57,708 bases of DNA from an uncultured Shewanella sp. (GCF_947497935.1 NZ_CANMIO010000022.1:1-57708); one strand, 5' to 3'; shown: positions 42,501-52,815, counted from the stretch's first letter. A program made the numbers and translations. Notes: generated by a model from the sequence alone, not told the origin.

Positions 42501-42655
42501 CCTTGATCCTCAAACCGTTTTATTGGTGGATTAATTGCTGTTTTACGATGCACATCCTTTTGGAAAGCCTTAAATATTGAATAATCTCAAGAAAGAATTT
42601 CCTTCGCATCGCCCTGCATGATAACGTGAAGTATGCGAATCACCAAGTATAAAAT

Positions 42656-43249
42656 ATGAACTTTCTTGCACACCTGCACCTTGCAGACAATAGCCAAACC
42701 TCAATGGCAGCCAATATTGCCGGCGATTTTGCAAAAGGCAGTATTGAACATTTCCCTAAACATCTTCAGCAAGGAATATGGCTTCATCGTCAAATTGACC
42801 AACTCACAGACAGCCATGAAATAACCAAAGAGCTTTTAACGATATTTCCTAAATCATTAACCCGCGCCGCCCCTATTATCATCGATCTTAGTTTTGATCA
42901 TATGCTGGCAAAATACTGGGACGAGTATCATGACCAAAGTCTCGATGAGTTTGCCACTAAGGCCTACGACGCCATTGATGAGTGTAAAGATCTCCCCGAA
43001 CAATTGGTCGCGATTGCCCCTAAGATCCGTCAAGAAAATTGGCTTGTTGCTTATCAAACCCGTGAAGGACTCAATCAAACACTCGCCTCGGTAGCAAAAC
43101 GAGTCTCTAAGCCCGAGATTTTTAATGGCGCTCAAGAATGCGTGAAAAAACTTGATACTGAAATAGAAATTGCCTTTCGCACCTTCTATCCCCAACTGAT
43201 GGCATATAGCCGCTTATGGACACGTAACACTCCACCTGAGTATCTGTAA
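42656..43249 (+). CDS. acpH: acyl carrier protein phosphodiesterase
   Basis: 197 aa. Removes 4'-phosphopantetheine from holo-ACP. Start MNFLAHLHLADNSQTSMAAN and blocks GIWLHRQIDQLTDSH and LSFDHMLAKYWDEY fit the HD-type AcpH family. Divergent from queA. Confidence 0.93.
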   Translation: MNFLAHLHLADNSQTSMAANIAGDFAKGSIEHFPKHLQQGIWLHRQIDQLTDSHEITKELLTIFPKSLTRAAPIIIDLSFDHMLAKYWDEYHDQSLDEFATKAYDAIDECKDLPEQLVAIAPKIRQENWLVAYQTREGLNQTLASVAKRVSKPEIFNGAQECVKKLDTEIEIAFRTFYPQLMAYSRLWTRNTPPEYL

Positions 43250-43384
43250 GCACTTATTAGCCTTTCTTAAGTGGCTTAGATTAATCCTCGGGTAATTTAA
43301 GTCACCTTATAACTCTTCCTCAAAATTAAGTGCATGTCTTAACGCTAACTATTTTGCTAGAATTGCGCCGCAACAGGAGAACTC

Positions 43385-44038
43385 ATGCAAATATTTAGCT
43401 ATCAGCCCCCCACTATTCCTTGGTTAGATATCCGTTATCTCGACCGAGATATTATCGTTATCAATAAGCCATCAGGCTTGCTATCTAATCCAGGCATCGC
43501 TGAATATACTCACGATTGTGCGCTCACACGCCTACAACAGCGATATAAAGACTGCATACTCGTACATCGCTTAGATTGTGCAACCTCAGGGATCATGGTG
43601 TTTGCCCGTAACAAGAAAGCTGAATCAAGCCTTAAAACCCAGTTTCAAGATAGACAGACACAGAAGACTTACATTGCAGAAGTTGACGGTGTCTTCAAGC
43701 AGCAAAGTGGTGTAATTGAATTAGCTATTGCTGCAGATAGACTCAATCCACCAAAGCAAATGGTCAGTGAATTAGGCAAGAGCGCGATAACCCATTTTAA
43801 AGTGTTACAGCAAAAAACTCACAGTGCTCTAGTTGAACTCAAACCTGTCACGGGCAGGACACACCAATTAAGGGTGCATATGTTAGCTGTAGGACATGCC
43901 ATTTTAGGTGATGACTTTTATGGTGATGAACGAGTGATTAATGCCGCCAAACGTTTGCAACTGCATGCGCAAAGCTTAAGCTTTACTCATCCTTATTCAG
44001 GTAAAGCAATGCACTTTAACAGTGTGCATCCTTTCTAA
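43385..44038 (+). CDS. RluA-family pseudouridine synthase
   Basis: 217 aa, the size of RluA (E. coli 219 aa). Motif II with the catalytic Asp (VHRLDCATSGIMVFA), plus INKPSGLLSNPG and LKPVTGRTHQLRVHMLAVGHAILGD. It resembles RluA or the closely related TIGR01621 group; the tRNA or rRNA target cannot be fixed from sequence. Monocistronic with a terminator after. Confidence 0.88.
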   Translation: MQIFSYQPPTIPWLDIRYLDRDIIVINKPSGLLSNPGIAEYTHDCALTRLQQRYKDCILVHRLDCATSGIMVFARNKKAESSLKTQFQDRQTQKTYIAEVDGVFKQQSGVIELAIAADRLNPPKQMVSELGKSAITHFKVLQQKTHSALVELKPVTGRTHQLRVHMLAVGHAILGDDFYGDERVINAAKRLQLHAQSLSFTHPYSGKAMHFNSVHPF

Positions 44039-44114
44039 ATAGTACTCATTAATACCAACAATTTAGTTACTATTCATTTGATACTAACTATTTAGCTTCT
44101 GCTAACTTTAGTCG

Positions 44115-44141
44115 CAAAAAAGGGGCTTATGCCCCTTTTAT
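44115..44141 (+). terminator. terminator after the RluA-family gene
   Basis: AAAGGGGC-ttat-GCCCCTTTT hairpin flanked by A- and T-runs. Confidence 0.9.
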
Positions 44142-44199
44142 ATTTTAAAACAGTCTAATGCTGGATTGACTCGTTAGCCACTCAAATGTTGAGCTTAGG

Positions 44200-44619
44200 T
44201 TAACAGGCCAAACCTGCTTCGCCATTGATTTTTGCGGTATAATAACAGTTAGTTGAATTACAAAATTTAAGCTCATTATCTGTAGTCAACATAAAATATT
44301 CACCAAAAATATTACCGCCTTTATCTTCAAGCTTTATACCTTCCTCGGTCTGTTCTGAAGTCATCTCATCCAAGCTGTGGCAGCCATCAGTATACCAAGT
44401 CTCGAGATAATACTTTCCCTCTTGCTTATATAGGGTGATATTATCACCAAGCAAAGGTCTTTCATCTATCCAGCGACCCACTACCTCACGGGATCTGAGC
44501 TCGCCCTCTCGCCAAGATAAACGTCTACGCTTTTCAACTACTGACATTTCCATCTCCTTGAGCTTAGTTTCTCTCTCAATTTGAATAACTTCTTCTGTCC
44601 TATTGCGCACAAGTGTCAT
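44200..44619 (-). CDS. hypothetical protein
   Basis: 139 aa. Residues 1-48 are highly charged, rich in Glu/Arg and probably helical; the remainder is predicted beta-rich with paired Trp/Tyr (VGRWIDERPLLGDNITLYKQ, KYYLETWYTDGCH) and five Cys. No signal peptide or membrane segment. The second part looks like a small beta-barrel fold, but I recognise no family. Flanked by unrelated genes, likely accessory. Confidence 0.6.
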   Translation of the reverse strand: MTLVRNRTEEVIQIERETKLKEMEMSVVEKRRRLSWREGELRSREVVGRWIDERPLLGDNITLYKQEGKYYLETWYTDGCHSLDEMTSEQTEEGIKLEDKGGNIFGEYFMLTTDNELKFCNSTNCYYTAKINGEAGLAC

Positions 44620-44903
44620 CTGTTAGTATTCTCCATTAAAAAGCGTTTGTAATATTTTTGTTAACCAAATCAGTTGTAAACAAAGAAAGCAATTACAATG
44701 ATGCAGCCACCTTTTAGTAAAAAGTGTATCGCAATCATAATTTAAAAACGCGATATAAATCACTTTATATGCATTACTTTAGTAAATTCGCATAAAAAGA
44801 CAAGCGCCACAAATTGACATACTTCTTTTTAACCTTTCAGCTACCAAATTTGATATAACTCTTGGGGTAAATCCTATTCTAATAAAATCGCTCAGGAATC
44901 TAG

Positions 44904-46274
44904 ATGAAACTTAATCGCCGACATTTTTTGAAAACAGCTGGTCTCTCAGCGGCCGGGATCCTCACCTCACAACTTCCACTATCATCTGCAGAGGCTGTAC
45001 CAAGAAAACCCGCAACAGGCCAGTCGGTCATGGGCTTAGTCGTCCCCAAAATGGATACCGTAAGAGTTGGCTTTATCGGTGTAGGTCAACGAGGTTCGGG
45101 TCATGTGAAACATTTCTGTCATTTGGAAGGGGTTGAGATCAAGGCCATTTGTGACACTGACTCTGAAGTATTAGATAGGTCGATTGAGTTTGTGGTTAGC
45201 CAAGGTTTACCAACACCAACGCGCTATACAGGTAAAGAACACGCCTATAAGGAACTTCTAAATAGGGATGACATCGATATTGTAATTATTTCAACTCCTT
45301 GGGAGTGGCATGCGCCAATGGCCATCAACACAATGGAGAGTGGCAAGCACGCCTTTGTCGAGGTGCCCTTAGCGTTGAGTGTCGAAGAGTGCTGGCAAAT
45401 CGTCGATACTGCGGAGCGTACCCAGAAAAACTGTATGATGATGGAAAACGTCAACTACGGTCGCGATGAATTAATGGTGCTCAATATGGTTCGCCAAGGC
45501 TTATTTGGCGAGCTACTTCATGGAGAAGCAGCTTACATCCATGAGCTTCGCTGGCAGATGAAGGAGATCGACAGTAAAACGGGGTCTTGGCGCACATACT
45601 GGCACACGAAACGAAATGGTAACCTTTACCCTACCCACGGTTTAGGTCCTGTATCCCAGTATATGAATATTAATCGCGGTGACAGATTCGATTATCTAAC
45701 TTCGATGAGCTCCCCAGCCCTTGGTCGAGCCTTATATGCAAGGCGTGAATTCCCCGCCGACCATGAACGCAACCAGCTCAACTACATCAACGGCGATATC
45801 AATACCTCTCTTATAAAAACGGTGAAAGGCCGTACCATCATGGTTCAACACGATACCACGACCCCACGCCCCTATAGCCGCCACAATCTCATTCAAGGCA
45901 CTAACGGCGTGTTTGCGGGCTTTCCTAACCGCATTGCTATTGAGCAGACAGGCTCTGATAGTTACCACAAGTGGGATAGGGATATGGCTAAATGGTATGC
46001 CAAATATGACCACCCACTCTGGCAACGAATGGGGCAAGAAGCCGAGCGTAATGGTGGACATGGTGGCATGGACTTTTTAATGCTTTGGCGCATGGTGTAT
46101 TGCCTCAGAAATGCAGAACCTTTAGATCAAGATGTTTATGACGGTGCAGCTTGGTCTGTGGTTAATATCCTCAGCGAAGAGTCGGTTAATAATCGTAGTA
46201 ACTCAGTCAACTTCCCTGACTTTACCCGCGGCGCATGGAAAACCGGTAAGCCATTGGGGATTGTTGGCGCATAG
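44904..46274 (+). CDS. GH109-type NAD-dependent glycosidase (alpha-N-acetylgalactosaminidase family), Tat-exported
   Basis: 456 aa. Twin-arginine signal NRRHFLKTAGLSAAG at the start, then a Gfo/Idh/MocA fold: NAD-binding VGFIGVGQRGSGHVKHF (about residues 54-70), ISTPWEWHAPMAI, GKHAFVEVPLALS and YPTHGLGPVSQYM. These blocks are those of GH109, whose members include Shewanella and Elizabethkingia alpha-N-acetylgalactosaminidases acting by an NAD-dependent oxidation-elimination mechanism. Solitary gene with its own terminator. Substrate assignment is by family; other Gfo/Idh/MocA functions cannot be excluded. Confidence 0.82.
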   Translation: MKLNRRHFLKTAGLSAAGILTSQLPLSSAEAVPRKPATGQSVMGLVVPKMDTVRVGFIGVGQRGSGHVKHFCHLEGVEIKAICDTDSEVLDRSIEFVVSQGLPTPTRYTGKEHAYKELLNRDDIDIVIISTPWEWHAPMAINTMESGKHAFVEVPLALSVEECWQIVDTAERTQKNCMMMENVNYGRDELMVLNMVRQGLFGELLHGEAAYIHELRWQMKEIDSKTGSWRTYWHTKRNGNLYPTHGLGPVSQYMNINRGDRFDYLTSMSSPALGRALYARREFPADHERNQLNYINGDINTSLIKTVKGRTIMVQHDTTTPRPYSRHNLIQGTNGVFAGFPNRIAIEQTGSDSYHKWDRDMAKWYAKYDHPLWQRMGQEAERNGGHGGMDFLMLWRMVYCLRNAEPLDQDVYDGAAWSVVNILSEESVNNRSNSVNFPDFTRGAWKTGKPLGIVGA

Positions 46275-46323
46275 ACTCGGCAGTACTTGCTTTTAGCTAT
46301 CTCAAGACGGGACCAATACAAAT

Positions 46324-46355
46324 AAAAAAGCCCACTCTAAATGAGTGGGCTTTTT
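46324..46355. terminator. bidirectional terminator between GH109 gene and sstT
   Basis: AAAGCCCACTC-taaat-GAGTGGGCTTT with A- and T-runs; serves the convergent genes on both sides. Confidence 0.93.
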
Positions 46356-46380
46356 CAGTATTTAACGAGCCAATTTAGGG

Positions 46381-47604
46381 CTAAGCGTTTTCTTTTCTCT
46401 CTGCCGCTTCACAAGCTGCAGCGGTAAAGATCACGTCTGTAGAGCTATTAAGGCCCGTTTCTGCCGAATCTTGGATGACACCAATGATAAAGCCAACTGC
46501 AACAACCTGCATCGCGACATCATTAGAAATGCCGAACAGGCTACAAGCTAGTGGGATTAATAGTAATGAACCACCAGCAACACCTGATGCGCCACAAGCA
46601 GAAATACCAGCAACCAGACTTAGCAGAATCGCTGTAAGGATATCCACTTGAATGCCCATAGAATGCGCAGCCGCAAGCGTTAAGATAGTAATCGTAATTG
46701 CCGCGCCGCCCATGTTGATGGTTGCACCTAGTGGAATAGAGACTGAATATGTATCTTCATGTAACTTTAATTTTTCACATAACGCCATATTTACTGGAAT
46801 ATTGGCCGCACTTGAGCGAGTAAAGAAGGCGGTAACGCCACTTTCACGAAGACAAGTAAACACTAATGGATATGGGTTGCGACGTATTTTAAAATACACA
46901 ATCGCAGGGTTGATGATCAGCGCCATAATCGCCATTGCGCCAAGAAGCACTAACAGCAGATGCATATAGCCTGCTATAGCGCTAAAGCCTGTGCTTGCGA
47001 ATGTTGATGACACTAAACCAAAAATACCAATCGGTGCTAGACGGATAATAAAGCGAACCATCTGAGATACGCCATGGCTCACATCCGCGAACACAAGCTT
47101 AGTTGAATCAGTTGCATGATGCAGTGCTAAACCTAGACCCACACCCCAAGCTAGAATACCGATATAGTTACCCGTCATTACCGCATTAACCGGATTATCG
47201 ACTAGCTGAAACAACAAGGTATGAATGACTTCACCGATCCCTTCTGGTGGGTTTGCCTGAGCAGCATCTAGCGTTAATGCTAGCGTGGTCGGAAATGCAA
47301 AGCTCATCAAGACAGCTGTAACCGCTGCGGAAAAAGTACCAAATAGGTACAGGATCACAATGGGACGCATATTGGTTTTAGCATTTTTCTTTTGGTTGGC
47401 AATAGATGCCGCAACCAAGATAAAGACTAAAATCGGTGCGATTGCTTTTAAGGCTCCAACAAAAAGCTGACCTAAAAACGCAACACTCTCAGCACCGGAT
47501 TTAGACACGGTTGCCAAAATAACACCAGCAATAATACCTACAAGAATTTGTAACACTAAACTGCCGTCTGCCAAGCGGGCAAACAAAGATGGTTTTTGAT
47601 TCAT
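46381..47604 (-). CDS. sstT: sodium/serine-threonine symporter SstT
   Basis: 407 aa DAACS-family transporter with eight helices and re-entrant loops. Motifs FFTRSSAANIPVNMALCEKL, GATINMGGAAITITILTLAAAHSM and ACGASGVAGGSLLLIPLACSLFGI are SstT signatures. Imports serine and threonine with Na+. Single gene. Confidence 0.96.
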   Translation of the reverse strand: MNQKPSLFARLADGSLVLQILVGIIAGVILATVSKSGAESVAFLGQLFVGALKAIAPILVFILVAASIANQKKNAKTNMRPIVILYLFGTFSAAVTAVLMSFAFPTTLALTLDAAQANPPEGIGEVIHTLLFQLVDNPVNAVMTGNYIGILAWGVGLGLALHHATDSTKLVFADVSHGVSQMVRFIIRLAPIGIFGLVSSTFASTGFSAIAGYMHLLLVLLGAMAIMALIINPAIVYFKIRRNPYPLVFTCLRESGVTAFFTRSSAANIPVNMALCEKLKLHEDTYSVSIPLGATINMGGAAITITILTLAAAHSMGIQVDILTAILLSLVAGISACGASGVAGGSLLLIPLACSLFGISNDVAMQVVAVGFIIGVIQDSAETGLNSSTDVIFTAAACEAAERKENA

Positions 47605-47784
47605 TACTTAACCTGTCGTTTTTATATTATGTGGTAATCCTATTTAAACCCACCATTAGGCGAACCTTAAATAAAATTAATCTTCCTTCGACACAGTTTG
47701 TATCGGATGTGGCAACTATTGTCTACCTTTACCAGGCAAATAAGCGCAGTTATTACTCACGGTTAACATACTGCTAATAAGGCC

Positions 47785-48711
47785 CTATACATTAGTCGTC
47801 GCAGTTGCTTTTTCAGCCCCTCGCAGCATGGCTTCTATCAACTCGTGGGCATCAAATTTTGTTAGCGCTTCGTTGGCGCCCACTTGATGCGCCTGACTGA
47901 CACTAATTTCACTGGATAGCGAAGTGTGTAAAATAATATAGGCAGGTGCTATTGCAGGGTTATTCTTAACTTCGAAGGCAAGCTCATAGCCATCAAGTCC
48001 TGGCATCTCAATATCGCTGACGAGGATATCGATAGCGCGTTCGTCACGCTCAGCTTGTTCCATTATCAATAATGCCTCCTTACCATCGGCTGTGACTTGG
48101 TAAGGAATATTGATACTGTCTAATGCGTCACTCAGTTGTTTACGGGCTACTTTAGAGTCATCAACCAACAAGATATTGAGTGGTTTTAAATATTCACGTT
48201 GAACATCAGTCAAAATAGCTCTAGTACTTTCAGGGCTCGTCGGAAAGACTTTAGAGAGGAGTAATTCCACATCCAGTAACTGCACCAACTTACCATCAAT
48301 TTTTGTTACCCCTGTAAGGTAAGCATTCTTGCCTAAATTACTCGGTGGTTTCTCAATATCACGCCAATTACACTCAATAATCTTATCGATTGAACGAACA
48401 AGAAAGCCAATCACCATTCGTTGGCAATCGGTAATAATAATATAGCTATCTTTCAATTCCTCGTTGCTAATAGGTCGATACCCAACTGCGGCAGCCATAT
48501 CGACAATAGGGATCGTAGCACCACGTATGCTGGCCGCGCCTAAAATCGTAGGGTGAGAATGGGGGATCGCGCTCAATGGTGTATAGGGAACCAACTCGCG
48601 TATTTTCAACGTGCCTAATGCAAATAACTGTGTCAGAGACAGTTGAAACAAGAGTAAACCTTGAGATTGGCCTGCCTTACTCTTCATTTTGCTTCCAGTT
48701 CTTGCATCCAT
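47785..48711 (-). CDS. cheV: chemotaxis coupling protein CheV
   Basis: 308 aa. N-terminal CheW-like domain (about 15-170, LFQLSLTQLFALGTLKIREL) joined to a C-terminal receiver domain (about 175-300) with acidic pocket L-L-V-D-D-S, phospho-Asp in LVSDIEMPGLDGYEL and conserved Lys in ALTKFDA. CheV couples receptors to CheA and adapts by phosphorylation. Solitary, as often in Shewanella. Confidence 0.93.
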   Translation of the reverse strand: MDARTGSKMKSKAGQSQGLLLFQLSLTQLFALGTLKIRELVPYTPLSAIPHSHPTILGAASIRGATIPIVDMAAAVGYRPISNEELKDSYIIITDCQRMVIGFLVRSIDKIIECNWRDIEKPPSNLGKNAYLTGVTKIDGKLVQLLDVELLLSKVFPTSPESTRAILTDVQREYLKPLNILLVDDSKVARKQLSDALDSINIPYQVTADGKEALLIMEQAERDERAIDILVSDIEMPGLDGYELAFEVKNNPAIAPAYIILHTSLSSEISVSQAHQVGANEALTKFDAHELIEAMLRGAEKATATTNV

Positions 48712-48778
48712 CGTAATCTGGTCACTCGCTATGTAAAAAGTTTAAACAAACTCTAACTCAATCATCATACGCACACAA

Positions 48779-50323
48779 TTAAAGCTGCGACTCAATCGGT
48801 AATAATGCGATGCAATCCACTAGAAACTTTCTCCACAGGCCAGCATCGGGCTCGGTGTAAATTTTCCGTTGGCTAAAATCATCGAACCAGACGATTTCCC
48901 CCTTCTCAATCCCTAAACGGTAGGTGTTTTTAGCTAAGCTTGCATCAATTGCATCCACCACACCCGCTGCCAGCTCTGGGTTATCTATAATCAACCCCAT
49001 CTCGGTATTCAACCATGCAGATCGAGGATCGAAATTAAAGGATCCAACAAAAACTGACAACCTATCCGTGATAAACGTTTTGGCATGTAAGCTACTCTTA
49101 GAACTACCGCTCCAGCTACTGGTTTTTTTTTGTTTAGGGTTAGCTTTTACTTCATAGATCTTTACCCCAGCCTCGAGCAACTGCTGACGATATTGTCGGT
49201 AACCGGCATGAACAGCCAATACATCGGTAGCGGCTAAGCTATTAGTCAATATCGTAATATCAATCCCAGCCCGCGCCGATTCAATAATGCTCTTTGTACC
49301 AGTCCGAGTGGGAACAAAATAGGGAGATACAATTAATACCTCCTCAGTTGCCTGATCTAAATACTCCCCTAGATCAGAGAGTATATTGTCCTCCTGAGAC
49401 TGATGATTTTGCTTATCCGGCTGGTCATAAATCAGTCTTGCGGGTCCCCAGAACCAATGTAGAGATTGATTCTGCATTTGGCTTATCAGCTGACTACTTA
49501 GCAAACGAGCGATATATGGATTGGATTGATAAGCAGCTTTTTCTGACTCAACGGTCACCAAGGCATCAGCGATATTTTCCGCTGTCACACTGTGGGAGCT
49601 AAGTGAGTTAATCTCTACGGTTAATGGTGCATTCCAATAAAGGTCAAACTGTTGAGATACCTCATCGACGGCACTGCCTATCGCCATTAAATCAAAATCG
49701 CCAAACTCAACATCAGTATCATTTGAGAAATACTCGTTGCCAATATTACGCCCGCCTACCACGCTAATGGTGTTATCGACCGTTAGCGATTTATTGTGCA
49801 TACGATGATTCAATCTAGAAAAACCAGCAACAAAGGCGATATTACGAAAATCTCTCTCGAACGAGGGGTTATATAAACGCACCTGGATATTTTCATGCGC
49901 ATCCAACATCACTAAGGCTCTATCGACATTTTTAGCCGCCATATCATCGAGTAAAATGCGGACTCTAACGCCGCGATCGGCGGCCTCAATTAAGTGCCAG
50001 GTGAGCAGTCTTCCGCTGTCATCTCCGCGGTAGATGTAATACTGCAGATCGATACTGGCTGTCGCCGCATTAACTAACACAAGGCGTGCTGTTAAAGCAT
50101 CAATACCATCGGCGAGTGGCAGTACGCCAGTTTGTTGGGGATAAGCTTCTACATCGGCTTGAACATACTGAACCAATGGCCACTCAGGTTGAACGGTTAA
50201 CTTAGTGGTAATAGGTTTATCGGGGTAAACAGGAGAAGATTGGCAGCCAACTAATAGTGCGATGGCTGCCCAAAGAAAAATACTTCTTAAAAAGATAAGC
50301 GACTGCAATCCATTTGCATTCAT
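48779..50323 (-). CDS. phospholipase D-family lipoprotein (cardiolipin synthase-like)
   Basis: 514 aa. Lipoprotein signal ALLVGCQSS (lipobox Cys near residue 27). Two HKD motifs: HNKSLTVDNTISVVGGRN and HAKTFITDRLSVFVGSFN, the first and second halves of a PLD active site. Resembles ClsC/YmdC-type cardiolipin synthases or related periplasmic transferases. It is followed 26 bp later by the phosphatase gene's upstream region on the same strand. Confidence 0.88.
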   Translation of the reverse strand: MNANGLQSLIFLRSIFLWAAIALLVGCQSSPVYPDKPITTKLTVQPEWPLVQYVQADVEAYPQQTGVLPLADGIDALTARLVLVNAATASIDLQYYIYRGDDSGRLLTWHLIEAADRGVRVRILLDDMAAKNVDRALVMLDAHENIQVRLYNPSFERDFRNIAFVAGFSRLNHRMHNKSLTVDNTISVVGGRNIGNEYFSNDTDVEFGDFDLMAIGSAVDEVSQQFDLYWNAPLTVEINSLSSHSVTAENIADALVTVESEKAAYQSNPYIARLLSSQLISQMQNQSLHWFWGPARLIYDQPDKQNHQSQEDNILSDLGEYLDQATEEVLIVSPYFVPTRTGTKSIIESARAGIDITILTNSLAATDVLAVHAGYRQYRQQLLEAGVKIYEVKANPKQKKTSSWSGSSKSSLHAKTFITDRLSVFVGSFNFDPRSAWLNTEMGLIIDNPELAAGVVDAIDASLAKNTYRLGIEKGEIVWFDDFSQRKIYTEPDAGLWRKFLVDCIALLPIESQL

Positions 50324-50349
50324 TCTTTTATTCTATTGCTGAGTCTTAT

Positions 50350-50820
50350 TTACTCTTGTAGCGCATAAAGCACATCAAATGCAAATTGATCCCAACCTTC
50401 GGCGCTAAATGCGATATCACGTATGGCTCGAACTTGGCTCACGGCATGAAGTGGAGCCGCACCATTATCCATCAAGTAATAAGCCATGATTAGGCCTGTT
50501 CTATCTTTACCCGAACGACAATGAATCAGTATCGTTTTATCCTGCGCTTCGCACTCACGGATAAATGCTAATGCTTTTGGAACCTGCTCTACACAATAAC
50601 CCAAGTCTTCCGGCCTAGGCGGTATATTTCGAGAGAAAGGCACGCATAAGTAGTCTAACCCAGCGGCGCTCAATTCATCCTCAATACAATCTTCACCGTT
50701 ATTAACCGATAAAATGGCATCGAAACCGGCAGCCTTTAACTCATGCAGATCCCAAGGATCTTTATTGGGTCCACTGCGTCCAGCAATTTGTCCCTCAACT
50801 AACCAAAATAGGTGCTGCAT
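50350..50820 (-). CDS. protein tyrosine/dual-specificity phosphatase
   Basis: 156 aa. The catalytic P-loop ILIHCRSGKDRTGL (Cys-x5-Arg) is intact, with a general-acid loop around D-L-G-Y (FSRNIPPRPEDLGY). Similar to small DSP-like bacterial phosphatases. Next to a PLD-family gene, so a role in lipid head-group or nucleotide phosphate removal is possible but unproven. Confidence 0.85.
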   Translation of the reverse strand: MQHLFWLVEGQIAGRSGPNKDPWDLHELKAAGFDAILSVNNGEDCIEDELSAAGLDYLCVPFSRNIPPRPEDLGYCVEQVPKALAFIRECEAQDKTILIHCRSGKDRTGLIMAYYLMDNGAAPLHAVSQVRAIRDIAFSAEGWDQFAFDVLYALQE

Positions 50821-50860
50821 AGTACTTCCTAAAATATATTTTGAGTTTCAATTAAGGTTA

Positions 50861-51027
50861 AATACCAATCAATATAATAAGTTAATCTACTCAGAGTGTT
50901 TTTTGACAAACTAATTTAAGGCGAATGGATGATATAACCGTTGTTACCTTTTGAGTTTATTCAACGCAGAAGTTGGCAACCGAAAACACTCTTTACAGGC
51001 ATTCAGAACTTTATACTGATTAGTATT
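50861..51027. mobile_element. MITE-like palindromic element, 167 bp
   Basis: Starts AATACCAATCAATATAA and ends TTATACTGATTAGTATT, imperfect inverted termini that also share internal AGAGTGTTTT / AAAACACTCT. Same palindrome family as copies at 14435, 18183 and 57097. No transposase inside. Direct target repeats are not evident. Confidence 0.55.
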
Positions 51028-51135
51028 ATCGCCAAGAGAATACCTAAAGCCTATATCTTGTGCTATCGCTTTATTACTGAGCTAAGCGGATATTGTCAAA
51101 AAATGGCGCTAAGCCACAAAAGCATACTTATTTAC

Positions 51136-51165
51136 TAAAAAAATGGACTCAATTAGAGTCCATTT
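51136..51165 (-). terminator. terminator of the DEAD-box helicase gene
   Basis: AAATGGACTC-taatt-GAGTCCATTT followed by a T-run on the - strand. Confidence 0.9.
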
Positions 51166-51208
51166 CATGAGCCGTTGCTCTAAGGTTTTACGCCATTAAC
51201 AGCAAGGT

Positions 51209-52537
51209 TTAAGACTTCTTACCCCAAAGTTCGGCATTGGCTTTGGGGAGTTTATTGCGATGTTTCTTGCCTGTGCCTGCAGGTTTAGCCATCGGCTTAA
51301 CCTCGCGGGATGGACAGTCTTCTGGTGCTTCAAGATCGGCTTCAAACCCTGATATCTGCTCGCGTTCTAAACGCAGTTTGTTTTTCTTCTCAATTAATTT
51401 GAAGTGCTGATATTCATCGTGTGAAATCAAGCTCATTGCTAAACCCGCTTCACCCGCACGGCCACTTCGGCCAATACGGTGCATATAATCGGCAGGACTT
51501 CTTGGCAACTCAAAGTTAATCACGATAGGCAGTTTTTCAATATCGATACCACGCGCTGCGATGTCAGTTGCGATAAGGACGCTTATTTCGCCTGACTTAA
51601 AGCCTTCCAATACGCGATTACGCGCTCCTTGGCCTTTATCGCTGTGGAATACTTCGGCAGTGATCCCTGCATTTTCTAATTTTTGCGCCAAACGGTTACA
51701 AGTATATTTGGCGCTGGCAAAGATAAGCACCTGTTGCCACTCATTATCTTTAATCAATTGAGCTAACAAAGCGGTCTTACGGTTACGGTTAACGGTAATG
51801 ACGCGTTGAACCAGTGTACTTTCTTCGCTACTTTGTAATTGTACTTCTACAGGATTATTCAACAACGAATCGGTAAGCTCACGCACCTCTTCAGGGAAAG
51901 TTGCTGAGAACAATAAGGTTTGCTTAGCTTTAGGCAACTTAGCTAAAAGCGCGTTAAGCTCCTCAGTAAAACCAAGGCTCAACATACGATCGGCTTCATC
52001 CAACACCAAAGTCGCGGTGTTATCGAGCTTAAGCGCATTGCTAGAAATCAGATCGATTAAACGCCCAGGTGTCGCAACGACAATATCAGCACCGCCACGT
52101 AAACTTTGCATTTGCACATTGGTAGACACACCACCATAAACGGCAAGCGTTTTAAGATTAGGTTTAATTAATTGCGAGTAGCGCATAAAGCTGTCAGCCA
52201 CTTGCTGCGCCAGTTCACGGGTAGGAACTAATACCAAGCAAGATACAAAATTACTTCCTACTTTACGAGGTGACGCCTTTGCAAGCTTTTGGATGATAGG
52301 CAAGGCAAAGGCTGCGGTTTTACCCGACCCCGTTTTGGCACCGCCCAGTACATCTTTTCCGTCTAAAACCGCCGGAATAATATGTGATTGAATCGCTGTC
52401 GGCTTTGTATAACTCAGCAGTTTAAGAGTTTCAAGCAACTCAGGGATAAGCCCTAGTTGGGTAAAGTCACTGTGAGTTGTTGTGCTAGCCACAGTTTGCG
52501 TTGCTACTTGGTCGGTTGAAGATACTGGCTGAGTCAT
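51209..52537 (-). CDS. DEAD-box RNA helicase (RhlE-type)
   Basis: 442 aa. Motifs visible: Q-motif FTQLGLIPELLETLKLLSY, Walker A GGAKTGSGKTAAF, VPTRELAQQV, ATPGRL, VLDEADRM (DEAD), LLFSATFP, VLIATDIAARGIDIE, HRIGRSGRAGEAG. The basic tail (KKHRNKLPKANAELWGKKS) is RhlE-like, but other DEAD paralogues exist in Shewanella. Acts in rRNA or mRNA remodelling. Confidence 0.93.
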   Translation of the reverse strand: MTQPVSSTDQVATQTVASTTTHSDFTQLGLIPELLETLKLLSYTKPTAIQSHIIPAVLDGKDVLGGAKTGSGKTAAFALPIIQKLAKASPRKVGSNFVSCLVLVPTRELAQQVADSFMRYSQLIKPNLKTLAVYGGVSTNVQMQSLRGGADIVVATPGRLIDLISSNALKLDNTATLVLDEADRMLSLGFTEELNALLAKLPKAKQTLLFSATFPEEVRELTDSLLNNPVEVQLQSSEESTLVQRVITVNRNRKTALLAQLIKDNEWQQVLIFASAKYTCNRLAQKLENAGITAEVFHSDKGQGARNRVLEGFKSGEISVLIATDIAARGIDIEKLPIVINFELPRSPADYMHRIGRSGRAGEAGLAMSLISHDEYQHFKLIEKKNKLRLEREQISGFEADLEAPEDCPSREVKPMAKPAGTGKKHRNKLPKANAELWGKKS

Positions 52538-52815
52538 AATTTACGGGTAAACGCCTAATCAAAAATAAGGCATATATTCTACGCTAAACTCGGCTTAAAA
52601 GCTTATCTTTGATGTTATAGCAAGCTAAATAAGCCTCTACTCCTAGTTGCAGGTTAACCCCTTTTATGATGTCGAAAATGATCCCCCTTTGATAACAAAG
52701 ACTTAAACAACACCTGCGGGTTATTATAACCGTTTGTTTCTGTGAAGTTCCCTGAACATCTGGTTATCTAGTACAACATTGTTAAGCGATGCAAAGGCCT
52801 AAATTTTTAACCTGC

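Larger units (their letters stand above)
50821..51208. other. intergenic region with a MITE-like element and terminator
   Basis: Contains the element at 50861-51027 and the helicase terminator at 51136-51165. No gene seen. The element is bounded by imperfect inverted repeats and would be of about 167 bp. Confidence 0.55.
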
